NCBI GenBank assembly: GCA_963580285.1
Contig: OY757021.1
Span: forward strand, 92,553,221 to 92,617,220
Source of the DNA: Lucinisca nassula
Lineage: Eukaryota; Mollusca; Bivalvia; Lucinida; Lucinidae
DNA: 64,000 nt
Direction of reading: 5' to 3'
Under the pieces are notes generated by a model. That model did no database searches. It saw only the letters and a program-made list of their open reading frames with translations, and had not been told where the DNA came from. This document shows, piece after piece, positions 42,331 through 51,064 of this stretch. The stretch's first letter is position 1, and each line of letters begins with the position of its first letter. A program made the position numbers and the translations under genes.

Positions 42331-42336
42331 TTTTTT

Positions 42337-42801
42337 ATGCCCCCCCCCCCCCGAGAATCTTTGATTCGTGGTGGACATATAGTATTTGCCCTGTCTGTCT
42401 GTTTGTTTGTCTGTCCGTCACAAAAACTTTAACCTTGATCATAACTTTAAAAGTATTTGACCTAGCCCCATGAAACTTCACACACTTATTCACCATCACA
42501 AGGACTACATTCTGACCAAGGGCCATAACTCTGTTGTCATTTTTTGGTTGAATTATCTCCCCTTGAAATTTTGCCTGTCTGTTTGTTTGTCTGACCGTCA
42601 CAAAAACTTTAACCTTGATCATAACTTCAAAAGTATTTGACCTAGCCCCATGAAACTTCACACACTTATTTACCATCACAAGGGCTACATTCTGACCAAG
42701 GGCCATAACTCTGTTATATTTTTGCTGAATTATCTCCCCTTGAAATTTTGCAAAAAAAAAACTCAGAAATTGGCACCCACGGGGGGGGGGGGGGGGGGCA
42801 T
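42337..42801. mobile_element. Helitron/pearl-like element 4 with two ~177-bp repeats
   Basis: Ends atgcccccc... and ...ggggggcat mirror each other. Two direct repeats start at about 42,393 and 42,572 (each with cacaaaaactttaaccttga and ccataactctgtt). A CTGT/CCGT tract lies near the left side, so the orientation is opposite to elements 1 and 2. Confidence 0.5.
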
Positions 42802-43063
42802 TGGTCACCTTGTGACAGCTCTTGTTCATAATTTTATTTTATACAAATGTAAAGAGCACGTGTTTTCACACATCATTAATCGCATTAATTGTGTGATTGA
42901 GTCAAATGAATCAAACCAAATAAACAATGTGATTGATGGTATTGATCAAAACAGGTTATACTTATCATCAATCCTAATCATTTCATAACATAGTGCTGTC
43001 TTTCAGATCTCCATTTTTTTTATGAAAACTTGTGATATTTTTCTTGTTTATACTCCCAAAAAG
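42802..43063. other. no gene recognised
   Basis: Contains 'accaaataaacaatgtgattgatggtattgatcaaaacag', which also occurs at about 41,890-41,935, so one of the two is a copy. Confidence 0.4.
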
Positions 43064-43128
43064 GTTGAGGGTTCTCATTAGAACCACCTCATTTAGGCGG
43101 TTCTAACGAGTACCCTCAACGTATATCT
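43064..43128. repeat. Palindrome, family G
   Basis: Arms 'gggttctcattagaaccacc' and 'ggcggttctaacgagtaccc'. Confidence 0.65.
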
Positions 43129-43204
43129 TGAAACAGAAATAAGAACAATAATGTATACCCCTGTAAACCCCAGTTTTCTCTGTATAAAATGGGATGTAGA
43201 GGGG

Positions 43205-43445
43205 TGTTCATTACACGGATTTGTTAACTTGATGTTTGGTGCAGTGGTAGCGCATCGGATTTGTGATCAAAAGGTTGCGGGTTCGAGCCTCACGCTGACC
43301 AAAGTGTTGTGCCCTTGAGCAAGCCACTTCATCCACATTGCTTAAAAAAGGACTGGTTACCACCCAGGAAATCCTGCTCGTAATGCTCAGATGTGAGCGA
43401 GTAGCAGTAATAGGAGAAACAGAGAGAAAGAAAGAAAATAACATT
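43205..43445 (+). mobile_element. tRNA-derived SINE
   Basis: A-box-like 'tggtgcagtggtagcgcat' and B box 'gcgggttcgagcctcac', then 'gtgcccttgagcaagccac', a common SINE body phrase, and a GAAA-rich tail at about 43,435. Confidence 0.65.
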
Positions 43446-43469
43446 TCAATTCAAACTGTATGTTCACCC

Positions 43470-43472
<3 letters not shown>

Positions 43473-43526
<54 letters not shown>
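43473..43526 (+). repeat. (CT)n microsatellite
   Basis: About 27 CT units. Poly Ser-Leu frames are artefacts. Confidence 0.9.
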
Positions 43527-43529
<3 letters not shown>

Positions 43530-43554
43530 TCATAAATCTTTTAATATTTTTTTT

Positions 43555-43766
43555 CGTTTTGGTTTAACGGCCCTTTCAAGATTATTTCACTCATATCGAG
43601 CCGATCGTTAATCAGATGTGGGCGAAAACCGGAGTGTCCGGAGAAAAAACACCTGACCTTCAGAACTTGACGTCTGACATGTGACCCGAGCAAGGCTCGA
43701 ACCCACAGCGGTGAGAGTCCTAATGATTAAGAGTCAACGCTCTTATCCACTAGGCCACGGAGGCCC
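43555..43766 (-). mobile_element. tRNA-derived SINE family F
   Basis: On the minus strand it starts ggcctccgtggcctagtgg (A box) with a B-box-like 'gggttcgagccttgct', and ends near 'gccgttaaacc'. Truncated relatives lie at 8,850, 11,970 and 20,650. Confidence 0.65.
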
Positions 43767-44189
43767 CATAAATCTTTTATTGACCTTATTTGCATTATTA
43801 AATCACGCAAAATCACGCTCTCGTTTCCTAGCGAGATTTCGAGTTCGGGGGGGGGGGTCACGTGATCAACTAATATGGTCGCCAACGTTACTTCCTAGTT
43901 AAACCAGTTAAAGTCGTTGTAATTATTTACGTTTTCTTGAAGTTTTGCCGACCAAATAAGATAAATAGTGAAGTGATAATTCCGAATATTGTTTTATTCC
44001 TATTTGCTTGATGTTATTTAAATGAAATATCGATTTTCTAACGATAAGACAGTGGCTTAAATTGGTGAGCTGTTTGGCACTTATTTCGCAACATCAGCAA
44101 GTGGTTGACAATGTGGTCGTGTAAAAAATGCATTCCCTAAGTGTGATTGCCATGGAGATGATCGTGTATTCACTTATGATATTTTGACG
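43767..44189. other. no gene recognised
   Basis: Unassigned; a run of nine G lies near 43,850. Confidence 0.4.
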
Positions 44190-44527
44190 TGATTTTTTTT
44201 TAAGTTTCTATCGGTCTATAACGGGAAAATTATGGGTCAGAATGATTTCTGTTGTGAGGAATGGAAAGACTGTAACAAAGCCATGGAAACCTGACAAAAG
44301 CACCAGACTTTGCAGTCTTTCCATTGCTCTCGACCTTTATTACCCGTGATACTCCTTTCTATACCAATCAGGCTTTTCTGGAAAACTGTAGAATGAACAA
44401 ACAGTTCCCTTTGAGCGTTCATGGCTACAACCTGGAGGACAAAAGAAGTCATTCTTACCTCGGACCCATAAATACCGGTATTGATGGCCCATAATTTTCC
44501 CGTTATAGAAACTTAAAAAAGTCACGT
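44190..44527. repeat. Fold-back element with ~45-bp arms
   Basis: The left arm (cgtgatttttttttaagtttctat... aacgggaaaattatggg) and right arm (cccataattttcccgttatagaaactt... cacg) are inverted copies. The left arm has an 8-base extra 'cggtctat'. The ~260-bp loop is not obviously coding. Confidence 0.6.
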
Positions 44528-44544
44528 GAAATTTGGACCTAAAA

Positions 44545-45060
44545 CGTTTATCAACTTTCTTAATAATAGGGCCTATGCATTTTTATTCAGTTTTGGGAAA
44601 TATTTATTTTGTACATTGATTTCGCTAAAATGTGTTGATTTCGCACATGTGATTTCCAGCGAAATCAACTGGCAGAATAGATTTTCCTCTTAAAAACATA
44701 CTAAACATTCAAATTTCATCACGAAACTTGCATCATAAATGTTTAACAACATTCTTAATAATATGCACAAATATGTTTTATTCAGTTTTGGGAAATATTT
44801 ATTTTATACATTGATTTCGCTAAAATGAGTTGATTTCGCACATGTGATTACCAGCGAGTGGCAGAATAGAATTTCCTATCAAAACATACTAAATATTAAA
44901 ATTTTCTCATGAAACTTGGCTCATAAATGTATAAAAACATTCTAGATAATATGCAATAACAATTTTTTGCCTGTTGTTTAAATGTTGATTTTATAAGTTG
45001 ATTTCGCTGAATCGGGCTGATTTCGAGAAATCAACTTGATTTCGCATATTATACCTGTCC
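44545..45060 (+). repeat. ~190-bp tandem repeat, 2.5 units
   Basis: Units start near 44,545, 44,739 and 44,927. Each has 'acattcttaataatatgc'-like sequence, 'cagttttgggaaatatttat' and 'ttgatttcgctaaaat'. Confidence 0.65.
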
Positions 45061-45164
45061 GTTTTGGGGGCGAAACGACTTGTTACCGTTTAGGTCTCGG
45101 CCCGTCAGTCTGCAAAAGCATCACTTCATTCATTCATTTCCGTTTGTCCAGCTACCAATACTTC

Positions 45165-45216
45165 TATTCATTCATTCATTCATTCATTCATTCATTCATT
45201 CATTCATTCATTCATT
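45165..45216 (+). repeat. (ATTC)n microsatellite
   Basis: Thirteen ATTC units, followed by interrupted ATTC/CGTCC-like low-complexity DNA to about 45,360. Confidence 0.9.
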
Positions 45217-45374
45217 AACTTATCTATCACCGTATATTAAAAATGCCGTCCGTTCATCCGTACGTCCGTCCATCTACCAACGCACAGCTCCATTCACCCA
45301 TTTATTCATTTATTTATTCATCCCTCTGTCCAATTACTCATCCATTCCGTTTGTCACTCCCTTAAAATATAATT

Positions 45375-45501
45375 GCGGCGAAACGACCCACGGGCGAAAC
45401 GACTTACGGGCGAAACAACTCACCAGGTAAGGGCGAAACGACCCACCCCAAAAATCAGGGCGAAACGACTCAGGGCGAAACGAACAACGGGCGAAACGAC
45501 C
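45375..45501 (+). repeat. GGGCGAAACGAC minisatellite
   Basis: Seven or eight copies of GGGCGAAACGAC plus a variable spacer of 3-15 bases. A lone copy sits 300 bp upstream (45,068). Confidence 0.75.
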
Positions 45502-45649
45502 TGGAACCACCGTTTAGAACACCAGTGATGTTGTCAAAAACGTATTCGTTGCGCAAAATAGTTTTCGGGCTTTTTTGTTTATGTATTTCGTAAGTAAGTA
45601 GAATATTATAACTCGGAACTGTCAAAAATCAATAAAGTTCTTGAAAATG

Positions 45650-45786
45650 GTGTGTGAAAAAGGGTTTATTTAGAATTTATTTGGATTCTGTTGGTGCAAC
45701 TATGGATGAACAATGTATCCAGATCCTGAACAAAGGCAGCGAACAAGATGTCATCTCATTTTTGCAGGAATTTACCAAACAGGTTC
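45650..45786 (+). CDS. Possible host exon, unrecognised
   Basis: The frame from 45,654 (MKKGLFRIYLDSVGATMDEQ and on to EFTKQ) looks like a folded, non-repetitive protein, with an alternative Met at the MDEQ position. It would end near CAG|GTTCGT at about 45,781-45,786, a weak donor. I cannot name it. It may be a fragment of a gene, and a fold-back element lies directly downstream. Confidence 0.25.
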
Positions 45787-45823
45787 GTACGAAGCAGCCA
45801 TGCCAATCACAGGCGCTTGGCCC

Positions 45824-45993
45824 GTTGATTTGTCCGTAAAACATGTGGAATTTTTTTCAGGTCAAAATATGAGTAAAAAAAAAAAAAAAATACATACTGG
45901 TATAGAAAGCTATATAGCTAGCTTATATACCAGTATGAAAAAAAATCTGGATTTTTTTTTTTACTCATGACATTTTTTTTCGGACAAATCAAC
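45824..45993. repeat. Fold-back element with nested palindromes
   Basis: Outer arms gttgatttgtccg and cggacaaatcaac. Inside are 'atgagtaaaaaaaa' against 'ttttttactcat', and the inner palindrome 'tactggtata...tataccagta' around AGCTATATAGCTAGCT. Arms are A/T-run rich. Confidence 0.65.
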
Positions 45994-46224
45994 AGGCCAA
46001 ATGCCTATGTGCCAGTCTACAGCCCGAGTCACAGGAGCTTGACATATAGATGAGTTTAGGACGCCACCGGTCGCTAAGGAAATGCTATCCCACGATTCCA
46101 TATTTTTGCGCATGCGCAGTTTTGTGTGGCAAAAATAATAATCGTTGTTCAGACTGATCCGATAGCAGTTATTAATTTCTTTTAATTTGACAATTTTAAA
46201 TAGAGCGTAAGGTAAAGATTACGT
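45994..46224. other. no gene recognised
   Basis: Unassigned sequence between the fold-back and the family B SINE-like repeat. Confidence 0.4.
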
Positions 46225-46480
46225 ATGTCTTGCGTCACTGTGGCGTCCAACTGATATTGGCTGACAACTGAGTAAGACCTGCTATCCTTGCAGCAGGTGA
46301 GGGTAGAGGGGAGTGCTCTTTTTCCTTCTGTTTCTACACTTCCATTCATTTTCCTCTTTCTCCTCTGTCCTTTACTTTAACCTACGATCTCTTCTATATT
46401 TTTTCTCCCTTTCTCTGAGAGAAGGGACAAAATAACCTACAGGGGTTGGCGTGTCGTTAAACCCAAAACAGTTAATAATC
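46225..46480 (+). mobile_element. SINE-like family B repeat
   Basis: Shares 'gtccaactgatattgg', 'tttctacacttccattcatt' and 'gttaaacccaaaaca' with 12,325-12,575. Confidence 0.6.
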
Positions 46481-46557
46481 GAAGAATTAACTGACAATGG
46501 TCACGTCATGTTGCGCTAATCGCAAGACAAACGATGCGCCAGTGAAGATGATTGGTT

Positions 46558-46715
46558 GGTTGGCTGAATTGTGGTTTTATGTCCCCGTCAACACTATTTA
46601 GGTCATTTTGGAGATGTTACTGCCAGTTTTGGGGAACTTTTTTTTTTCCCGACATTGAGATGAAATGACATCTCAAGCCCTGCCGCCTAATGGAACCAAA
46701 AGGCTTATATGCATA
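46558..46715 (-). mobile_element. SINE family A, truncated
   Basis: ttggctgaattgtggttttatgtccccg to about 'aaaaggcttatatgc'. Head missing. The flanking duplication is not clear. Confidence 0.6.
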
Positions 46716-46721
46716 ATATAT

Positions 46722-46798
46722 ATAGATAGTGCCGGTTTTGAGGTAATCTGTTAAAAACCCTCACAAATCACCTCTTCAACCAGCACTATCTATATATA
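46722..46798. repeat. Inverted repeat, 'atagatagtgc' arms
   Basis: 'atatatatagatagtgccggtt' is paired with 'aaccagcactatctatatata'. A short fold-back, 210 bp outside the tRNA-like end of the Polinton. Confidence 0.55.
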
Positions 46799-47011
46799 AA
46801 CACATCTTACCACATATATATTTTACCGCAGTATTTTGAGCAGACAGATAAACCGACTATTACATGTCAATTTATCTTTACCACACTGATAGTTGGACAT
46901 CAAAGTCCAAAAGGGAAATCACCTACGGACTATTTCAGTATTTAGAAAACCATTCACTGGACAAAAAACTAGTCATTTATTTACGTTCAATTTCTTACTA
47001 TTCTAGTACAA

Positions 47012-47085
47012 GCCGTGATAGCCGAGTGGTCTAGATGGTTTGGACTGTAAATGGTGGGGCATGAGTTCGAATCCCGGTAATGACA
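47012..47085 (+). other. Degenerate tRNA-like sequence spanning the Polinton's left end
   Basis: An A-box-like TAGCCGAGTGG at 47,019-47,029 and a B-box-like AGTTCGAATCC at 47,064-47,074 are spaced as in a tRNA. The A box has the GCCGAGTGG form seen in Ser/Leu tRNAs. The anticodon, acceptor and T stems do not pair well, so it is not a working tRNA. Its 3' half (from about 47,052) is repeated at the right end of the Polinton, while the 5' half is found only here. Confidence 0.55.
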
Positions 47086-47937
47086 TAAAAATCTTTTTAT
47101 AATGGAACATTGAATAAAAATGATGACAGCGTAATCGGTTTCAATAAAAAGCGTTTCTAAGCGATAAAAATGGGTTAAAAAAAAGAAAAAAATACAAAAA
47201 AATCCTGATAACACTGTAATCGGTTTAATTAAGAAAGGTTACTAAGCAACTCGTAGAGAACAACAAATAATTAAAAGTAATATCCAAAATCTGCTCCGAT
47301 AAAAGTCGCGGATAGACACTATATAGAAACATATTAAAAAGAATTTTGAAAATTCCACTTTGGGGCAAAAACTTTAACCCCTCCTGAAAGTGCCTTTACA
47401 TAATCCAATGACCACCAGATTTTGCACATATAACAAGACTTTAAGGCTGTATAACATATTAAAATTCCAAGTTCCTATGACAACTTTCGGAATTTCTGAA
47501 AGTCTTTGAGTCTTCCTAAAAGTGGAATCCATCAACCGATTAGTCTCAGATTTTGCATATGTATTTGGGTTGCATATATACATATTATCACAAAATTTCA
47601 AAGTTCTAGCATCATTTTGGAATTTCCTGCAAGTCTTTGAATTGTTGTAAAATAACATTGGTTCAACTAATTACCACCAAACTTTGTATATATGTTTCAA
47701 CATACAAAATGCACATTCTTATAACATTGTAGGTCGGAAGTGAAGCAAAAAAAAAAAAATATTAACTTTCATATTTTGGTGGTGGGTCATTTACTATTGT
47801 AATTTTATTGAATAAAATCAAGCATTTTCTATCTTTTTTTTCATTTCATTCTTTGCTTGAGCCTTGCCTTCCTCAATAAGTTTCTTTCTCTCACTTTCAC
47901 TCAATCCTGTTTGTTTTGAATGTATATTGTCTTTGAG
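47052..47937 (+). repeat. Polinton left terminal inverted repeat
   Basis: The outer ~510 bp (47,052-47,564) match the right repeat with, by eye, one substitution (47,485) and one A-run indel. 47,565-47,808 is absent from the right repeat. 47,809-47,937 covers the 3' end of the 191-aa gene and is clearly more diverged. It contains three imperfect ~131-bp direct repeats starting near 47,388, 47,519 and 47,650. Confidence 0.85.
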
Positions 47938-48393
47938 TTTATTATATTTGTCCAACTCATCCAACACAAGTTTAAATTCATTCTCAGATATCTGTCCGTC
48001 TGTCAAAGCCTTAGAAATCAAATCCTTTATACTATTCAACTTACTATCAGCAATAGTTTTAATCTCATAATGTTTCTGTGCTTTTGAAGTCATTTTACGC
48101 CTAATTAGTTTAACACACACACCCAAACTCCCACACACAACAGCACCAATCTCTAAAGGCAACATAATTGGAACAGTTAATCCAACACCTGCCAAAATAA
48201 CACTTGTTGATATCAAACCAGTATCAACTCCATCAGTAATATTTATTCCACGTTTGTATTTTTTGTATAATGCTTTTCTCACATCTCTCTCATTAATTAA
48301 CGTCTTCTCTATCTCAGATATCTTCTGTAATCTATAATTTTGACCATCTTCAACAGGCAATTCAGGATATAATGGTGCAGTAGGTTGTTTCAA
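47818..48393 (-). CDS. Polinton membrane protein, 191 aa
   Basis: The protein has a charged N-terminal helix region, a hydrophobic stretch at about residues 58-97 (two membrane helices: STSVILAGVGLTVPIM and LEIGAVVCGSLGVCVKL) and a long charged C-terminal helix. Similar proteins with the 'Y-KKYKRG-N-TDGVDTGL' signature recur in Polintons of cnidarians and molluscs, with unknown role; I rely on memory for that. The last ~38 codons lie inside the terminal inverted repeat, so a second, dead copy of the 3' end exists at 61,657-61,776. First of three minus-strand genes read toward the left end. Confidence 0.8.
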   Translation of the reverse strand: MKQPTAPLYPELPVEDGQNYRLQKISEIEKTLINERDVRKALYKKYKRGINITDGVDTGLISTSVILAGVGLTVPIMLPLEIGAVVCGSLGVCVKLIRRKMTSKAQKHYEIKTIADSKLNSIKDLISKALTDGQISENEFKLVLDELDKYNKLKDNIHSKQTGLSESERKKLIEEGKAQAKNEMKKKIENA

Positions 48394-48419
48394 TTTTTTC
48401 TTAATAACATATATTTTTT

Positions 48420-48974
48420 TTATTCAATAAATAATTCAATTATCATCGAAGCCACAGTATTAACACATGTAGCATTATTAGTCTGACAAACAAAATCAAT
48501 CGCATCACCAGCCCTAACCTTTAACGGTGTAGCAAAGTTATCGTGTTTCCTTAAAATATCATTCAATGATATACCATATCCTGCTTGTGGATTTCCATTT
48601 ATAGAAACAACAACAGATACATCACCTCTTATTCTTTTACTCGATAACCCCACACCCAATATTTGACCTGAAAAGTTCATCACATATCCAACACCTACCT
48701 CTTTACCACCATTACCAAAACTAAACACTTCATTCTTCTGCAATGGTCCTTTGCTCTCTGCACAGATGCTTATCAATTTTTTGTCTGACGTATTTTCAAC
48801 TTTATTGTATAACAACCGATGATTGAGATGTATATCCCGAACTCTATTTTGAAGTTCTGTATGTCTATCATTCAATGTATTTATTTGTGTAAATGCTTGA
48901 CTTCTCATATTAAATATTTCTTGTTTCAGCCCAAATGCATCTACGTGTTTTCTCTTAGCACCAAATATACTCAT
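48420..48974 (-). CDS. Polinton fibre-like protein, 184 aa
   Basis: Residues ~15-62 form a probable coiled coil (LKQEIFNMRSQAFTQINTL onward). Residues ~65-184 are rich in alternating hydrophobic/polar beta-strand patterns ending VNTVASMIIELFIE. A stalk plus a C-terminal beta-sandwich head is the layout of trimeric virion spikes and fibres. I infer a vertex spike or receptor-binding role. No named domain is certain. It lies between the probable minor capsid gene and the 191-aa gene, all on the minus strand with gaps of 13-26 bp. Confidence 0.65.
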   Translation of the reverse strand: MSIFGAKRKHVDAFGLKQEIFNMRSQAFTQINTLNDRHTELQNRVRDIHLNHRLLYNKVENTSDKKLISICAESKGPLQKNEVFSFGNGGKEVGVGYVMNFSGQILGVGLSSKRIRGDVSVVVSINGNPQAGYGISLNDILRKHDNFATPLKVRAGDAIDFVCQTNNATCVNTVASMIIELFIE

Positions 48975-48987
48975 TTTTTTATTATAA

Positions 48988-49629
48988 TTATATTATTTCC
49001 AAAACGCAATTAATTGGTAGATGATTAATTACCTTGTTGTTATTTTCATCCCTGATTTCTAATTTCAATTCTGCTATAGCATCATTCACCAAACACTTAT
49101 ATTCTGGATGCTCAAATCTCACTGTTGTTATCTCTCCAAACTCTTTATTTTCCACTGGAACAACAGCCAACACAGTACTCGGCATACCATCTAAATAATT
49201 ATTTGAAGTATTAATCTGTTCCAAATGAACATACAATGATTTATAAACAGCAAAATCTACAGCTCTCTCACCATAATGAGTTTCATTAACAGCAAACTTT
49301 CGCTTATTTCCAAACCCCAACATTTGTTTTAAGCCCTTGCTTATCTTCAATTCATCCGGTGTAATTAAAGAAGCAATTCCATTTGTTTCATTTACAGATA
49401 ATGTAATATTATTACTTTGAAATAAATCTGCTATTTGTTGGAAACTATAATAACCATCTATAATCTTATGGGGTCTCTCTTTAGTCTTCTGCAAATATTC
49501 ATCAACAACATTATACCATCCAACACCATATGTTATAGATTTCAAACCAATACGTTTATTCCCATCTCTGTTATCAATGTATTGTTGCAAGTTTATTGTC
49601 TTGTCAATATTCGAAATTGTATGATACAT
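48988..49629 (-). CDS. Probable minor capsid (penton-like) protein, 213 aa
   Basis: The sequence ends with a beta-rich section: FGEITTVRFEHPEYKCL, AELKLEIRDENNNKV, HLPINCVLEII. This C-terminal pattern is common to a Polinton protein family interpreted as the single jelly-roll minor capsid protein that forms pentons. The assignment rests on recall of the family and on the gene context (capsid block), not on a visible motif. It is divergently transcribed from the 467-aa gene across a 31-bp gap (49,630-49,660). Confidence 0.6.
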   Translation of the reverse strand: MYHTISNIDKTINLQQYIDNRDGNKRIGLKSITYGVGWYNVVDEYLQKTKERPHKIIDGYYSFQQIADLFQSNNITLSVNETNGIASLITPDELKISKGLKQMLGFGNKRKFAVNETHYGERAVDFAVYKSLYVHLEQINTSNNYLDGMPSTVLAVVPVENKEFGEITTVRFEHPEYKCLVNDAIAELKLEIRDENNNKVINHLPINCVLEII

Positions 49630-49660
49630 TTTTATTTTTTATATATAATCAATAATAAAA
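49630..49660. promoter_or_regulatory. 31-bp divergent promoter region
   Basis: An entirely A/T gap except for one C, containing TTTTTATATATAA, between two start codons facing away from each other. It must hold both 5' UTRs and any core promoter unless these extend into the genes. Confidence 0.5.
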
Positions 49661-51064
49661 ATGATACCTAAAGAATTCAAGTACAATCCCAATGCATCAT
49701 ATAACCCCAATACTAAATATACCGAAAAGAATATTGAACTTATAAAACAAACGATTTATGTTAATAAAGATGACCATTTTCCAGTAACGTTTCCCGACTT
49801 ATTTCAAAACTATCAAAATCCAACATTACACACCAATGAACCGTGGAATACATGGCTTCATTCATCATTTGACTGGTGGCAATGTCAATTAAATTTTGCT
49901 GTCTGGTGTGCCACTGCAGGATGTGGTGTAAGTTATCAAGATCATTTGCAAAACACTTCAGGACTAACTAAAACAATATATACATTTCATGTTTATTATT
50001 GTATTGCTCGTATTTTGAAAGAACTTAAAACACCTTTACCAACAGATGAATCATTTTGTTATTACAAAAATCCATACGACAAAGCTGTCTATCAAAAGTT
50101 ATGCAATGAATTCAATGTTTCACCTAATACAGATTGGAGGCAAAAATTAGAAAGTAGTTCTAAATGCAGTGGTCTAGGGAGTTACACACAATATTTTAAA
50201 CCAAGTGGAAAATATAGACAAGAACATCGAAGTGAAGGTCCATTCTTTAATCCAAATGATAAAATAGAACATACAGTAGATATAAGTGACGCCTGGACAA
50301 TGTTTATATTAGACAAATCAGAAGGATTAACAAAAACAGGTATTGAACGAATTAACGAAAGTATTAGAATGTTTGTATGGGCACTATTAGCAGCACAATC
50401 TCAAACACGTGTAGAAATTCTAAAAATAGGCACAGGATTTGATGCTCAGAAACAATTTCTTGCTAACATTGAAGACGCTATTAATAGTCCAGTTGATTTA
50501 CCAAGTCAAATACAAAGATATCAAAACACACTCAAATATGCAAGAAGTAAAGTAGATTTTGTTTATGGTATTGGATTATATATGTCTCCCAGTGATATGG
50601 TTTTACAAGTTGGTACTATCGCTGGATATAATAATAAAATTGTAATTGCAACAGAAAATCAAACACTTGGTTTCAATAGTGATGTAAATGTTAAACCTGT
50701 TGCATCTGCTACACAACCTGCAACTATACAAGGCACACAAACAAAGAAATCTCTACCAGATTATCATCAACAAGCAGTTGATTATGCAAAGAAACACAAT
50801 CTGTCAAAAAGTTGGGTTGATGGTGCTGGTACCTCCGATGCTAGAATAGCAGATTGGTTTAATCATCACAAACTTGCTAACCAATCTACTACAAAGAAAT
50901 CTCTACCACAATCTCTACAAGGCACACCAACAAATAAATCTCTACCACAATCTCATCAATCTCTACCAGAAAAAAAAGAAGCCATACAACATGAAGACAA
51001 CAAAACAGCATTAATAGTAGGAAGTATAGTAATTGGACTATTAATTATGTATGAAATTTATTAA
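49661..51064 (+). CDS. Polinton protein with C-terminal membrane anchor, 467 aa
   Basis: The first ~340 residues form a globular region rich in Trp and Cys (WLHSSFDWWQCQLNFAVW; C-x3-C near 80-90). Then follows a low-complexity segment with four SLPQ/SLPD/SLPE repeats (KKSLPDYHQ, KKSLPQSLQ, NKSLPQSHQ, QSLPEKK). Between the first two repeats is a small helical module, HNLSKSWVDGAGTSDARIAD. One transmembrane helix closes the protein (TALIVGSIVIGLLIMYEIY). Related ORFs occur in other animal Polintons; their function is unknown. It is convergent with the 440-aa gene, and the two stops share the palindrome TTAA at 51,061-51,064. Confidence 0.75.
   Translation: MIPKEFKYNPNASYNPNTKYTEKNIELIKQTIYVNKDDHFPVTFPDLFQNYQNPTLHTNEPWNTWLHSSFDWWQCQLNFAVWCATAGCGVSYQDHLQNTSGLTKTIYTFHVYYCIARILKELKTPLPTDESFCYYKNPYDKAVYQKLCNEFNVSPNTDWRQKLESSSKCSGLGSYTQYFKPSGKYRQEHRSEGPFFNPNDKIEHTVDISDAWTMFILDKSEGLTKTGIERINESIRMFVWALLAAQSQTRVEILKIGTGFDAQKQFLANIEDAINSPVDLPSQIQRYQNTLKYARSKVDFVYGIGLYMSPSDMVLQVGTIAGYNNKIVIATENQTLGFNSDVNVKPVASATQPATIQGTQTKKSLPDYHQQAVDYAKKHNLSKSWVDGAGTSDARIADWFNHHKLANQSTTKKSLPQSLQGTPTNKSLPQSHQSLPEKKEAIQHEDNKTALIVGSIVIGLLIMYEIY

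Noticed and set aside
44237..44452. 71-residue minus-strand frame as a host exon
   Set aside because: It lies in the loop of a fold-back element, and no splice sites of matching phase were found.
46987..47214. Minus-strand frame with an RDSNSCPTIYSPNHLDHSAI-like end
   Set aside because: This is the typical spurious translation of a tRNA-like sequence.
47374..47658. 94-residue frame in the left terminal repeat, with a 68-residue partial match in the right
   Set aside because: It coincides with the 131-bp tandem repeats, is shortened on the right by the deletion, and has no protein-like conservation that I can see.
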